The notes: a model not told the origin generated them from the sequence alone. A DNA stretch of 47,488 bases from Betaproteobacteria bacterium RIFCSPLOWO2_12_FULL_62_58 (GCA_001772005.1 MERI01000270.1:1-47488); one strand, 5' to 3'. Shown: positions 39,090 through 47,159, counted from the stretch's first letter. A program made the numbers and translations.

Positions 39090-40058
39090 GTGAACGCTGC
39101 GATAAGGTTCTGCATTTTTTCCGTTGCGCTGCTCATCGCGAGCATGGTCTGGGCGCAGGATTACCCGACCAGGCCGGTAAGGATGGTTGCGCCGTTCGCT
39201 CCCGGCGGCGCGACCGACGTGCTGGCGCGGCTCGTGAGCCAGAAGCTCGGCGAGCGGTGGGGCCAGACGGTGATCGTAGACAACCGGCCGGGCGCTGGAG
39301 GAAATATCGGGGCGGAACTTGCCGCGCGGGCCGCGCCGGACGGGTACACGCTGCTGGTGGCCGGGGCCCCGCACGCGATCAATGTCACGCTGTACGGGAA
39401 ACTTTCCTACGACCTGGTGAAGGACCTCGCCGCGATAAACCGCATCGCGGGTTATCCGAGCGCGATCGTCGTGCACCCGTCGCTTCCCGCGAAAACGATA
39501 AAAGAGTTGATCGCGCTCGCCAGGAAGCGTCCCGGCGAACTCAACTTCGGCTCGGCCGGCCCCGGGTCGCCGAACCGACTCGCTATCGAGCTTTTCATGA
39601 TTATGGCGAACATCAAGATGGTCCACATTCCCTACAAGGGCGGCTCGGGGCAGATGGTGGGCGACCTCCTGGCGGGCCAGGTGCAACTTGCCTCGATCGG
39701 GCTCCCGCCCTCGATGGCGTACATCAACGCCGGCAAAATGCGCGCGATCGCCGTGACCGGCATGAGCCGGTCACCTCTCCTGCCGAGCGTGCCAACGGTG
39801 AACGAAGCGGGATTACCCGGCTTTGATGTCACTTCGTGGTACGGTATGTTCGCGCCCGCGGCATTGCCGAAGAATCTCGTCGCGAAGATCAACGGCGACA
39901 TTGCCGCAATCCTCGGCACGCCGGACATGAAACAGCGCCTCGAGAAGCTGGGCGCCGATCCGGGTCCGATGTCTCCGGAGGACTTTGGCAAGTTCGTGCG
40001 GGCGGAAGTCGAGAAATGGGCGAAAGTGGTCAAGGAATCCGGCGCCAAGGTCGATTGA
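39090..40058 (+). CDS. Bug/TctC substrate-binding protein
   Basis: 322 residues from the GTG at 39090, chosen because GGAGG lies five bases upstream and the signal peptide (NAAIRFCIFSVALLIAS, end at VWAQ) follows at once; the ATG at 39078 overlaps that ribosome site. Ligand loop YPTRPVRMVAPFAPGGATD, GSAGPGSPNRLAIELF, IPYKGGSG and GMFAPAALPKNLV. Divergent from the LVIVD gene across about 200 bp. It should bind a small carboxylate in the periplasm; no TctAB genes are adjacent. Confidence 0.92.
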   Translation: MNAAIRFCIFSVALLIASMVWAQDYPTRPVRMVAPFAPGGATDVLARLVSQKLGERWGQTVIVDNRPGAGGNIGAELAARAAPDGYTLLVAGAPHAINVTLYGKLSYDLVKDLAAINRIAGYPSAIVVHPSLPAKTIKELIALARKRPGELNFGSAGPGSPNRLAIELFMIMANIKMVHIPYKGGSGQMVGDLLAGQVQLASIGLPPSMAYINAGKMRAIAVTGMSRSPLLPSVPTVNEAGLPGFDVTSWYGMFAPAALPKNLVAKINGDIAAILGTPDMKQRLEKLGADPGPMSPEDFGKFVRAEVEKWAKVVKESGAKVD

Positions 40059-40061
40059 CTC

Positions 40062-40311
40062 CGTGAGGGCGAGAGAGCGTGAGGCGTGAGGCGAAAGACC
40101 CCCTCTCCCCGTATCCGGGGAGAGGCGCGCCGGAGCGTGGAGCAGGGGCCCCCATGGGGATGCGACCGTGGAGGCGCGCACAAGCACGCGGAAATTCGGC
40201 GCGTTGCATACCGCTGCGGGGTCGCATCCATCGGCCACGGCCGACGGAACCTGCTCCGCCCTCCGCGGGCGCGGGGTGAGGGGCTTCACTCATTCACCCG
40301 TTCACCCGTTC
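40062..40311. repeat. Intergenic repeat mosaic: 8/7-bp units plus palindrome
   Basis: Left: CGTGAGGG, CGAGAGAG and two CGTGAGG units from 40062. Then the palindrome CCTCTCCCC (40102-40110) with GGGGAGAGG (40117-40125), a relative of those at 11051 and 34151. Right: CATTCACC, CGTTCACC and CGTTCACG up to about 40314. It fills most of the gap before the deacetylase-like gene. Confidence 0.7.
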
Positions 40312-40321
40312 ACGAACTCTT

Positions 40322-41221
40322 ATGCTGCCGCAGCACAACCGCTACGATTATTCGCCGCTCACCGAGCGCAAGGATTATTCCTGGCCGGGCGGCAGACGGC
40401 TGGCGTTCTGCCTCACCACCAACATCGCCGTCCACGCTTTCGGCAAAGGCCGCGGCCACGACAACGCCAAGCATGGCGAGCCGCAGACCCAGCGCAACTA
40501 CTCGTGGCGTGACTACGGCAACCGCGTCGGCATCTGGCGGCTGTTCGATCTCGCCGACGAGCTGGGCATGCCGCTTGCACACAACACCAACAGCCTGCTC
40601 TATGACGAGGCGCCGCAAATTTTCGAGCGTATCCGCAAACGCGGCGACGAAATCATCGCGCACGGCCGCACCAATGCCGAGAACTTCAACGATTTCCGTT
40701 GGGAGGCCGACGAGGCGCGCATCATCCGCGAAGCGACCGCAACCTTTGCGAAGCACGAGGGGAAACCGCCCAAGGGGTGGCTCAGCGGGGGTTCCTACGA
40801 GCATTCCTGGACGCCCGATCTTCTCAAGGAGGCGGGCTACACCTATTTCAGCGACTGGCCGTGCGACGACCAGCCGATGTGGCTGCGCACGCGCTCGGGC
40901 CCGATCCTGTCGGTGCCTTATCCCGTCGAGCTCAACGATTCACCGCAGATCATCCACCGCCAGCACACCGGGCGCGAATTCTGCGACATGCTGATCGATC
41001 AGTTCGAGGAGATGGTCGAGCAGAGCGAGGAGCAGCCTCTGGTTTGCAACATTTCGATCCATCCTCATGTCTTCGGTTATCCGTTCCGGCTGCGCCCGCT
41101 GCGCCGGGCGCTGAACCATTGTTTCTCCAACAAGTTCATGGACCGCGTGTGGAAGTGCCGGCCGGGCGACATCGCCGACTACTGCTGCACGCTCAAGCCC
41201 GGAATCATTCCGGGGGGATGA
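40322..41221 (+). CDS. Polysaccharide-deacetylase-fold protein (PuuE-like branch)
   Basis: 299 residues of the NodB/PuuE type. Recognisable strands are AHNTNSLLYDEAP, EIIAHGRTNAENF (where NodB enzymes have SHG-x-x-H), a GWLSGGSYEHSW stretch, and the C-terminal ISIHPHVFGYPFRL. The first metal motif, normally an Asp pair near the N-terminus, reads LTTNIAVHAF, so the metal site may be altered. Relatives such as PuuE act on allantoin-like amides rather than sugars. No signal peptide, so it is probably cytoplasmic. An acyl-CoA dehydrogenase stub and MmgE/PrpD follow. Confidence 0.78.
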   Translation: MLPQHNRYDYSPLTERKDYSWPGGRRLAFCLTTNIAVHAFGKGRGHDNAKHGEPQTQRNYSWRDYGNRVGIWRLFDLADELGMPLAHNTNSLLYDEAPQIFERIRKRGDEIIAHGRTNAENFNDFRWEADEARIIREATATFAKHEGKPPKGWLSGGSYEHSWTPDLLKEAGYTYFSDWPCDDQPMWLRTRSGPILSVPYPVELNDSPQIIHRQHTGREFCDMLIDQFEEMVEQSEEQPLVCNISIHPHVFGYPFRLRPLRRALNHCFSNKFMDRVWKCRPGDIADYCCTLKPGIIPGG

Positions 41222-41222
41222 T

Positions 41223-41285
41223 ATGAACGTTGTCCTGACGGAACAACAACAGGCGTGGCAGCTCAAGGCGCGACAAGTCATCTGA
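41223..41285 (+). pseudogene. N-terminal stub of an acyl-CoA dehydrogenase gene
   Basis: 20 codons with their own ATG and ribosome-like GGGGGG: MNVVLTEQQQAWQLKARQVI-stop. The first 18 residues match the acyl-CoA dehydrogenase at 2289 at 13 positions, including AWQLKARQ. The rest of the gene is absent and MmgE/PrpD starts 19 bp later. It is the start of a paralogue left after deletion. Confidence 0.75.
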
Positions 41286-41304
41286 TGAAACGGGAGAGAA
41301 CGGC

Positions 41305-42699
41305 ATGAACGATATTTCGGCAGCGGCTGTTGCGAGCGAATCCGGGTTGACGCTTTCCGGCCAGTTGGCGGTCCACGCGGTCACCACGCGCTACGACGCG
41401 ATTCCGCAGGCGGCGCGCGACGCGGCCAAGCTCTTCATGCTCGACACGCTCGCCGTGTCGTGGGTCGGCTCGGACGCGCCCGGCTGCCGCGAAGCGCATG
41501 GGCTGCTGGTCGACGAAGGCGGCCGCGCGGACAGCACGGCCTGGGTGTACGGTGGCCGCCTGCCCGCGGCCTCGGCGGCGTTCATCAACGGCATGTCGGC
41601 CTCGGCGCTCGACTACGATTCGATCGGCCGCGGCGCCGCGGTGCATATCAATATCGCGGTGCTGCCCGCGGCGCTCGCCATCGCGCAGAAACAACACGCA
41701 TCGGGCCGCGATTTTCTGAGCGCGCTGGTGATCGGCTCCGACCTCGTGTACCGGCTGGGGGTGGCGGCCGAGCGTCCGAACCGGGGATTCCACTACACGG
41801 CTACGCTCGGGGTGTTCGGCGCGGCCGCCGCGGCGGCGCGGTTGCTCGGCTTCGACGCCGGGGCCACGCAGCACGCGCTGGGGATCGCCTTCTTCCAGGC
41901 CGCAGGCACCCAGCAGGCGAACATCCAGCCGTCGCTATGCAAGCGCATGTTGTCGGCGTTCGCCGCGCGCTCCGGCGTCTATTCGGCGCTGCTCGCGCAA
42001 CGCGGCATCACCGCGCCGAGCGAAGTGATCGAGGGCAAATTCGGCTTCTACTCGCTCTACCAGGCAGGCGACCCCAACCGGCTGCTGGACGAACTGGGCC
42101 GCCGCTTCGACGGCGTCAATGTCAGCATCAAGAAATACCCGAGCTGCGGCTGCAACCACACGACGATCGAAGCCGTGCTCAAGCTCATTCGCCAGTACGA
42201 TCTCAAGCCCGACGACGTGCAGTCGGTTGAGGTCACCGTGACACCGTATATCGAGCGCATTGTCGGCGGCGCCTACGACCCGAGCCACGACCCGCAGGTG
42301 GCCGCGCAGTTCAACCTGCGCTATACCGTGGCCTGCCTGCTGGTACGCAGGAAGCTGGGGCTTGCCGAAATCCAACCGGACGCAGCGCGCGATCCCACCA
42401 TCGCCGCCCATATCCCCAAGGTGTCGCTGAAGGTCGATGCGGAGCAGACGGGCAACCGCGGCCCTGTCGTCGTGCGCATGCGCACGAAAACGCACGGCGA
42501 GATTTCCTGCCGCGTAAAGGACGTGCGCGGCGGCACGGACGATCCGTTCACGCCGGCCGAGATCGACGAGAAGTTTGACGAGTGTTTCCGCCGCGGCGTG
42601 CGTCCGCTCAACGCGGAGCAGATCGCCGCATTGACGAAGCGGGTGCGTGAAGTCGAGACGCTGCCGGACATGGCGGCGTTCTTTGACGGCATCTGTTGA
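41305..42699 (+). CDS. MmgE/PrpD family protein
   Basis: 464 residues, the usual length. The N-terminal helical domain has FMLDTLAVSWVGSDAPG; the middle contains FINGMSASALDYDS, the conserved region around the active-site cleft, and HYTATLGVFGAAAAAARLLG. KYPSCGCNHTTIEAVL starts the C-terminal domain. The family includes 2-methylcitrate dehydratase, cis-aconitate decarboxylase and epimerases; the reaction is usually dehydration or decarboxylation of a tricarboxylate. Its stop overlaps the TTG start of a Bug gene, so enzyme and receptor are likely co-translated and may share a substrate. Confidence 0.9.
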   Translation: MNDISAAAVASESGLTLSGQLAVHAVTTRYDAIPQAARDAAKLFMLDTLAVSWVGSDAPGCREAHGLLVDEGGRADSTAWVYGGRLPAASAAFINGMSASALDYDSIGRGAAVHINIAVLPAALAIAQKQHASGRDFLSALVIGSDLVYRLGVAAERPNRGFHYTATLGVFGAAAAAARLLGFDAGATQHALGIAFFQAAGTQQANIQPSLCKRMLSAFAARSGVYSALLAQRGITAPSEVIEGKFGFYSLYQAGDPNRLLDELGRRFDGVNVSIKKYPSCGCNHTTIEAVLKLIRQYDLKPDDVQSVEVTVTPYIERIVGGAYDPSHDPQVAAQFNLRYTVACLLVRRKLGLAEIQPDAARDPTIAAHIPKVSLKVDAEQTGNRGPVVVRMRTKTHGEISCRVKDVRGGTDDPFTPAEIDEKFDECFRRGVRPLNAEQIAALTKRVREVETLPDMAAFFDGIC

Positions 42700-43730
42700 G
42701 GCTGGCGAAGCAGGGAAAAATTGTGAGCAGGATATCCGGCCGCAACCTGATGCGGGTCTTGTCCGTCCTTGTCGCGTGTATTTCGATCGGCGCTCACGCG
42801 CAGCAGACCCCGGCCCGGCCCGGCGGATATCCGACCAAGCCGATCCGCCTGCTGGTGGGCAACGCGCCCGGCGGCGGCATCGACATTACCGCGCGCGTCG
42901 TGGGGCAGAAGCTCACCGAACGCTGGGGTCGCCCGGTGGTGGTGGACAACCGTCCCGGGGCGAGCGGCGTCATCGCGATGGACGTGACGGCGCAGGCGGC
43001 TCCGGACGGCTATACGCTGCTCGTCACCTCCGGCAGCCTGATCGCGAGTGCCATGGTACAGAAAAAGGTGAGCTACGACGTGCGCACCGCGTACGCGCCG
43101 ATCACCCAGTTGACCACGCTGTGTTACATGCTGATGGTCACGGCGTCGCTGCCGGTCAACTCGGTCAGGGAGTTGGTCGCGTACGGCAAGAGCAAGCCCA
43201 ACGCGCTGAGCTATGGGTCTTCCGGCGTCGGCGGGGCGGGCCATCTCGCGGGCGAGATGTTCAGCTCGATGGCCGGCGTGAAGATGGTGCACGTGCCCTA
43301 CAAGGGCGGCGGGCTGGTGCTGGCCGACATGATCGGGGGCCAGATACAACTCGGGTTCACCGCCACGATTTCCGGCCTGCCGCACGTGCGTAGCGGCAGG
43401 TTGAAAGCGCTCGGCGTGACCAGCCTCAAGCGCGCGCAGGCTCTTCCCGATCTGCCGACGATCTCGGAAGCGGGCGTGCCGGGCTTCGAACTCGTCAACT
43501 GGTACGGGATCTTCGCGCCCGCCAGGACGCCGCCCGCGATCATCGCCGCGCTGCACGCGGAGATCGGCCGGGCGCTCAATGCTGCGGAGGTGCAGGCGGT
43601 GTTTGCCAAGGATGGCGCGGAGGCCACTGCGTCCGCCACGCCGGAAGACTTTCGCGCCGTGCTCGTAAAGGAAATCGAGAACTGGGAAAAGGTCGTCAAA
43701 CTGCCGGGCTTTGCCGAAAGCCTGCGTTGA
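42696..43730 (+). CDS. Bug/TctC substrate-binding protein
   Basis: 344 codons if the TTG at 42696 is used, overlapping the TGA of MmgE/PrpD. The GTG at 42723 (with AGGGA before it) and the ATG at 42750 are other choices; all keep the signal peptide (LSVLVACISIG, end near AHAQQ). Ligand loop YPTKPIRLLVGNAPGGGID, then VPYKGGGLVLADM and the end LPGFAESLR. It is the close paralogue of the protein at 5130. It is probably the receptor for the MmgE/PrpD substrate. Confidence 0.92.
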   Translation: MRLAKQGKIVSRISGRNLMRVLSVLVACISIGAHAQQTPARPGGYPTKPIRLLVGNAPGGGIDITARVVGQKLTERWGRPVVVDNRPGASGVIAMDVTAQAAPDGYTLLVTSGSLIASAMVQKKVSYDVRTAYAPITQLTTLCYMLMVTASLPVNSVRELVAYGKSKPNALSYGSSGVGGAGHLAGEMFSSMAGVKMVHVPYKGGGLVLADMIGGQIQLGFTATISGLPHVRSGRLKALGVTSLKRAQALPDLPTISEAGVPGFELVNWYGIFAPARTPPAIIAALHAEIGRALNAAEVQAVFAKDGAEATASATPEDFRAVLVKEIENWEKVVKLPGFAESLR

Positions 43731-43855
43731 GGACTATGGTTGTGCGGCCCCGGCGAACGCGGATCACTCGCGAAAATCGTGACTGATCTCAGAGGCGCAT
43801 TTTCCGCCGCTGGGCTAGAATTATCAATCAGCGACAACGGTAGAGGACAAACACC

Positions 43856-44104
43856 ATGACGGAACTCAAGGTGACATTGCCAGACAGCCTCGCGCGCGAT
43901 GCGCGCAAGGCGGGGCTGCTCACGCCCAAAGCCATCGGAGAATTGTTGCGGGACGCGATTCGGCGGCGCGCGGCGCGCGTGTTCCTCTCCAATGCGGAGC
44001 AGGTGGCCGAAGCGAAGATCCCGCCCATGGGCGAAGACGAGATCCAGGCCGAGATCGACGCGGTTCGCAAGGCCAGGCGCAAGGCGCGTGCGCGTCGTCG
44101 CTGA
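43856..44104 (+). CDS. Antitoxin of a PIN-family toxin pair
   Basis: 82 residues. An N-terminal beta strand (MTELKVTLPDSLARDARKAG) and helix resemble ribbon-helix-helix proteins; the C-terminal half is acidic and then strongly basic (RKARRKARARRR). The reading frame overlaps the start of the PIN gene by 17 bp. It most likely neutralises that toxin and represses the promoter in the 125-bp gap before it. Confidence 0.78.
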   Translation: MTELKVTLPDSLARDARKAGLLTPKAIGELLRDAIRRRAARVFLSNAEQVAEAKIPPMGEDEIQAEIDAVRKARRKARARRR

Positions 44105-44516
44105 TACCAACACCATCGTCTCGGCGCTTCTGTGGCAAGGCAGCCCGCATCAGCTCATCGCGGCGATCCAGGACTATCCGATTGCCTTCTACACAAGCCG
44201 CGTGCTGCTTGACGAGCTCGCCGACGTCCTGCCCCGCAAGAAGCTCGCCAAAGCCGTCCAGGCCATTGGCAAGACGCCGGCGCAGCTCGTTGCCGAGTAC
44301 GAGGGGTTCGTGAACTTGGTGACGCCGGGATCGATCCGCCGCGTAGTGCGCGACCGCGATGACGATGCGGTGCTCGCCTGCGCCATCGCCGCGGCAGCCG
44401 ATCTCATCGTCTCGGGCGACGCACATCTGCTCAATCTCAAGTCCTTTCACCGCATCCCGATCGTCAGCGCAGGAGAAGCACTCGCGAGGATCACTAAAGC
44501 CAGCGCGGGCACCTGA
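44088..44516 (+). CDS. PIN-domain toxin (COG1569-type)
   Basis: 142 residues from the GTG at 44088, which overlaps the antitoxin gene. VVADTNTIVSALL carries the first PIN aspartate, LLDELADVL the Glu, and VRDRDDDAVLACAIAAAADLIVSGD the remaining acidic residues. The family is described as putative toxin component of a PIN toxin-antitoxin pair; RNase activity is expected from the fold. It starts the small accessory patch at the right of the window. Confidence 0.83.
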   Translation: MRVVADTNTIVSALLWQGSPHQLIAAIQDYPIAFYTSRVLLDELADVLPRKKLAKAVQAIGKTPAQLVAEYEGFVNLVTPGSIRRVVRDRDDDAVLACAIAAAADLIVSGDAHLLNLKSFHRIPIVSAGEALARITKASAGT

Positions 44517-44836
44517 AACCGTGGTGCGTCCCCTATTATTATCTATGTTGGCAAGGCTCGTCTTGGGCAGGCGAGATGTACCAACATGGGTGACCGGTCC
44601 GTGGCGGTTGGGGCACTTCTCGCTAGATTGATTTGGAGCGACCAAAGCGCGCAAGAAACCAGCTGAGCCTCGCCCTTTGATTCGTAATACTTTTGATAAG
44701 GGCATCGTGTAAAGTTCTTTACAAATCAATATGTTGATGGAACTTCTTGCAGCGATTAGTGTCTCATTCAATATCGAAAGCTCATTGGCAGAACAGGGAC
44801 GCCTAGGGCACGGAAAATGTAGTGCAGGAGACAACT
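44517..44836. other. 320-bp gap with a possible IS200/RAYT-like scar
   Basis: GTGGTGCGTCCCC at 44521 and a short frame from ATG 44545 (MLARLVLGRRDVPTWVT) resemble the leader and N-terminus of REP-associated tyrosine transposases. The match is weak and frame-broken, and nothing downstream continues it. The rest is AT-rich and includes a likely promoter region for the gene at 44837 (TTGATAAGG near 44692, TTTACAAAT near 44720). Confidence 0.3.
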
Positions 44837-45955
44837 ATGAACGAATCGCTGCCAAATGCTGGCCAGAATGAAGAACCATGGGTAACAGAAGCCCAATCAC
44901 CCCATATTAACCATGTACTCCGCTCGTGGTCCGTGCGCCGATCGCTTCATGGCAGGCCGCTGTCACTGACCGACATCCCAGTAGACCTCTTTTGCAAGGC
45001 TGTTCGACGCAATCTGGAACCTTATCCTCGGGCCTTCTCGTTTTGGTGGCCCATAATTTGTGCCAGGGCAGAGCGCTGCCCGTCTGCAGCAGATCTTCTC
45101 CTAAACCCGTTCTTCCGGTGGGCGTTCCTGAACCGCGCGGATAAGCTTACCGCCTTCGAAGAGCAGATCGCAGAACTCGATACGACGCTCGGCGCCGTCG
45201 GTGTTCAGTCCCTTGGAAACCAGATGCTCTACGACCTGCAAAACGTCAAGGTTGAGAACAACGCACACAATCGCATTCTCTCAAGCATGGTGGAGGTGCG
45301 TTGTATTCTGCGTTTTGCGTGCGACGGGTACAGTGTGGCGCTGATCCCTCGTCACCAAGGCCACAAAACCCCAGACTTCAGTGTCACCAAGGAGTCGGAG
45401 GTGTCATTTGTGGAAGCAAAGTACATCAGGCCGCCTGATAAACTGGGAGAATACCTCCTTCGCTGGTGGCAGGCTCAAAAGGAAGTGGCCGGAGAGATCC
45501 CTCTCGGCATCCTTCCTCATCTCAGGTTCGAGTGGGAGCCTGTGGAACGCCGGTCGGAACTATCGCAAAGCGAGATCGACTTCCTCAAGCAGTTCTTTGT
45601 TACGGTACTGCACGAATCCCATCAACTGCATAGCGACAACTTGGGAAGCCTAATCGTTCGTTACGTGCCGGACCGTAAACTCCCGATCTCAACTGCGCCG
45701 CTGGTAGAAAAGGCGTCTCAGAGTGAGTTAAACCGAGCCGCCCGCCTTTTCGAGAAGCTAAAGAAAGACCTCAAACACGCGTCGGGGCAACTCGCGGCTC
45801 AATGCGGGGACCAGCGAGCTGTAGTGTTTCTCGCACTCAACTTGAGTCCTGATATTACCTTCCTGTGGCCTGTTCGCTTTGATCAGCGACTTGATGTTCT
45901 CAGGCAGGAGTTCGTGAATAATGGCGTGAATGTCTTGGTAGAGGAGGTTGGGTAA
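44837..45955 (+). CDS. Unknown protein with a PD-(D/E)xK nuclease-like core
   Basis: 372 residues from the ATG at 44837 with AGGAG upstream (the GTG at 44822 is the other choice). The family is not recognised. A helical N-terminal half with many Trp and Arg is followed by VEVRCILRF, then TPDFSVTKE with Asp180 and VSFVEAKYI with Glu193 and Lys195. That spacing and context (strand, Asp, strand, E-x-K) are those of PD-(D/E)xK nucleases. A helical C-terminal domain follows. Lower GC than its surroundings. It overlaps the next gene by 8 bp, so the two are probably a functional pair. A defence role is possible because of the fold and the toxin-antitoxin neighbours. Confidence 0.6.
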   Translation: MNESLPNAGQNEEPWVTEAQSPHINHVLRSWSVRRSLHGRPLSLTDIPVDLFCKAVRRNLEPYPRAFSFWWPIICARAERCPSAADLLLNPFFRWAFLNRADKLTAFEEQIAELDTTLGAVGVQSLGNQMLYDLQNVKVENNAHNRILSSMVEVRCILRFACDGYSVALIPRHQGHKTPDFSVTKESEVSFVEAKYIRPPDKLGEYLLRWWQAQKEVAGEIPLGILPHLRFEWEPVERRSELSQSEIDFLKQFFVTVLHESHQLHSDNLGSLIVRYVPDRKLPISTAPLVEKASQSELNRAARLFEKLKKDLKHASGQLAAQCGDQRAVVFLALNLSPDITFLWPVRFDQRLDVLRQEFVNNGVNVLVEEVG

Positions 45956-46373
45956 CGATGCGAAAACGAACGCTCTGTATATCCGCTACCGTGTGGAAAA
46001 TCTGAAAGCGTTAGCAGCGAAGGAACAGGCGCGTATCGAGGCCGAGAAACGAGCTGAGGAAGCATCCCGCGAGGCGGAGCAGAGAGTCGGGAACGCGCGA
46101 CGCCGCGAGGCGGAGAAAACTGAGGAAGCACGCCGTGAGGAGAGGGAACTACTACAAACCTTGGCAAGACAAATCGTATCTCGTGAGTGGGTTGAAGATG
46201 CTGCAAACCTAATCATGAAAATCGGGGGAACATTCCAAGTGGTTAAAACTAATTGGTACTCCCGCGGTAAGATCGTGGTCAACCTATCGGGAGAAACGCA
46301 CGAGTTCCTAGAACCATATGAATTCACGCAGTGGGTAAAGAAGAACATTGTCCCTCGCGTTTTAGGCGGATGA
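45948..46373 (+). CDS. Small coiled-coil protein, partner of the nuclease-like gene
   Basis: 141 codons if the TTG at 45948 is used. This start is uncertain: the best ribosome site (GAGGAGG at 45941) is too close to it, while its ideal spacing points to an ATG at 45958 in another frame that ends after 15 codons. The GTG at 45993 is another option. Residues 16-70 are a long charged coiled coil (repeats of Glu-Ala-Arg). The C-terminal 60 residues (FQVVKTNWYSRGKIVVNLSG and EFTQWVKKNI) form a small alpha/beta domain. Family unknown. The overlap with the previous gene suggests complex formation. Confidence 0.6.
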   Translation: MGNDAKTNALYIRYRVENLKALAAKEQARIEAEKRAEEASREAEQRVGNARRREAEKTEEARREERELLQTLARQIVSREWVEDAANLIMKIGGTFQVVKTNWYSRGKIVVNLSGETHEFLEPYEFTQWVKKNIVPRVLGG

Positions 46374-46537
46374 CGCGACCCACAGTCGTCGCCGACACTT
46401 ACGGTTAAGCAGAAGGAATCAGGTCTTGCGTTAGCGTACGTTAATGCAGGACCGGCTCCAGATTTTTTACCACCGGACAGAAATCGCCTCCTGATATTTT
46501 GACTGTGGGCAAAGTTTGGTTGCCGCACTTGATAATC

Positions 46538-46554
46538 GTAAACATATTGTTTAC
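46538..46554. promoter_or_regulatory. Palindrome at the higBA promoter
   Basis: GTAAACA-TAT-TGTTTAC, perfect 7-bp arms, 11 bp before the GTG start of higB. It overlaps a likely -10 region. The HigA antitoxin downstream is the expected repressor. Confidence 0.6.
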
Positions 46555-46565
46555 AATCATTCTCC

Positions 46566-46847
46566 GTGATCCGCTCCTTTGCTTCGTCGGAAACGAAACG
46601 CTTTTTCACGACCGGAAAATCCCGACGGTTTCCGCCGGAAATCCGGAAGCGGTCGACGATGCGCCTTATCCAGCTCAACGCGGCTACAACGCTCGATGAC
46701 CTGCGTTTTCCGCCCTCGAACCGGCTGGAGGCGCTGAAGCACGATCGCAAGGGACAGTGGAGCGTACGTATCAATGATCAATGGCGCGTATGTTTCCGAT
46801 TTGAGCGTGGGGATGCCTTCGACGTGGAAATTGTTGATTACCACTGA
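46566..46847 (+). CDS. higB: HigB-type toxin (RelE/ParE superfamily)
   Basis: 93 residues from a GTG start, the typical HigB size. MIRSFASSETKRFF, the central FPPSNRLEALKHDRKGQWSV, INDQWRVCFRF and the end DAFDVEIVDYH are hallmarks of this branch, with the conserved Arg and Tyr/His used to cleave mRNA on the ribosome. The higA antitoxin starts 12 bp downstream, giving the toxin-first order. Confidence 0.93.
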   Translation: MIRSFASSETKRFFTTGKSRRFPPEIRKRSTMRLIQLNAATTLDDLRFPPSNRLEALKHDRKGQWSVRINDQWRVCFRFERGDAFDVEIVDYH

Positions 46848-46859
46848 GGAAAAAAGTTT

Positions 46860-47159
46860 ATGACCATCAAGAACGGCTTGCCCCCGGTTCACCCGGGGGA
46901 ATTTCTGAAGGAAGCACTGGAAGAACTGGGCACCTCTCAAGCGGAATTCGCCCGCGCGATTGGGGTCGCGCCGATGCGAATTTCACACATCGTGAAGGGC
47001 GCGCGACCGGTTACGGCTGAGCTTGCCCTCCTGTTCGGACGTGCTTTTGGTCAATCGCCGCAGTATTGGCTTAACCTGCAGTCGGCTTACGACCTGAAAA
47101 CAGCTGAACAGGAGATTGGCGGCCGGCTACGGGCCGTCCATCCACTCGCCCACGCCTGA
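46860..47159 (+). CDS. higA: HigA-type antitoxin (XRE family)
   Basis: 99 residues. PVHPGEFLKEALEELGTSQ starts the addiction-module HTH. AEFARAIGVAPMRISHIVKG is the recognition helix region, and FGQSPQYWLNLQSAYDLKTA is typical of HigA. It binds HigB and represses the shared promoter, probably through the palindrome at 46538. Confidence 0.93.
   Translation: MTIKNGLPPVHPGEFLKEALEELGTSQAEFARAIGVAPMRISHIVKGARPVTAELALLFGRAFGQSPQYWLNLQSAYDLKTAEQEIGGRLRAVHPLAHA

Noticed and set aside
41223-41285. A real small protein gene of 20 codons
   Set aside because: Its sequence is simply the start of an acyl-CoA dehydrogenase and ends abruptly, so a remnant is more likely.
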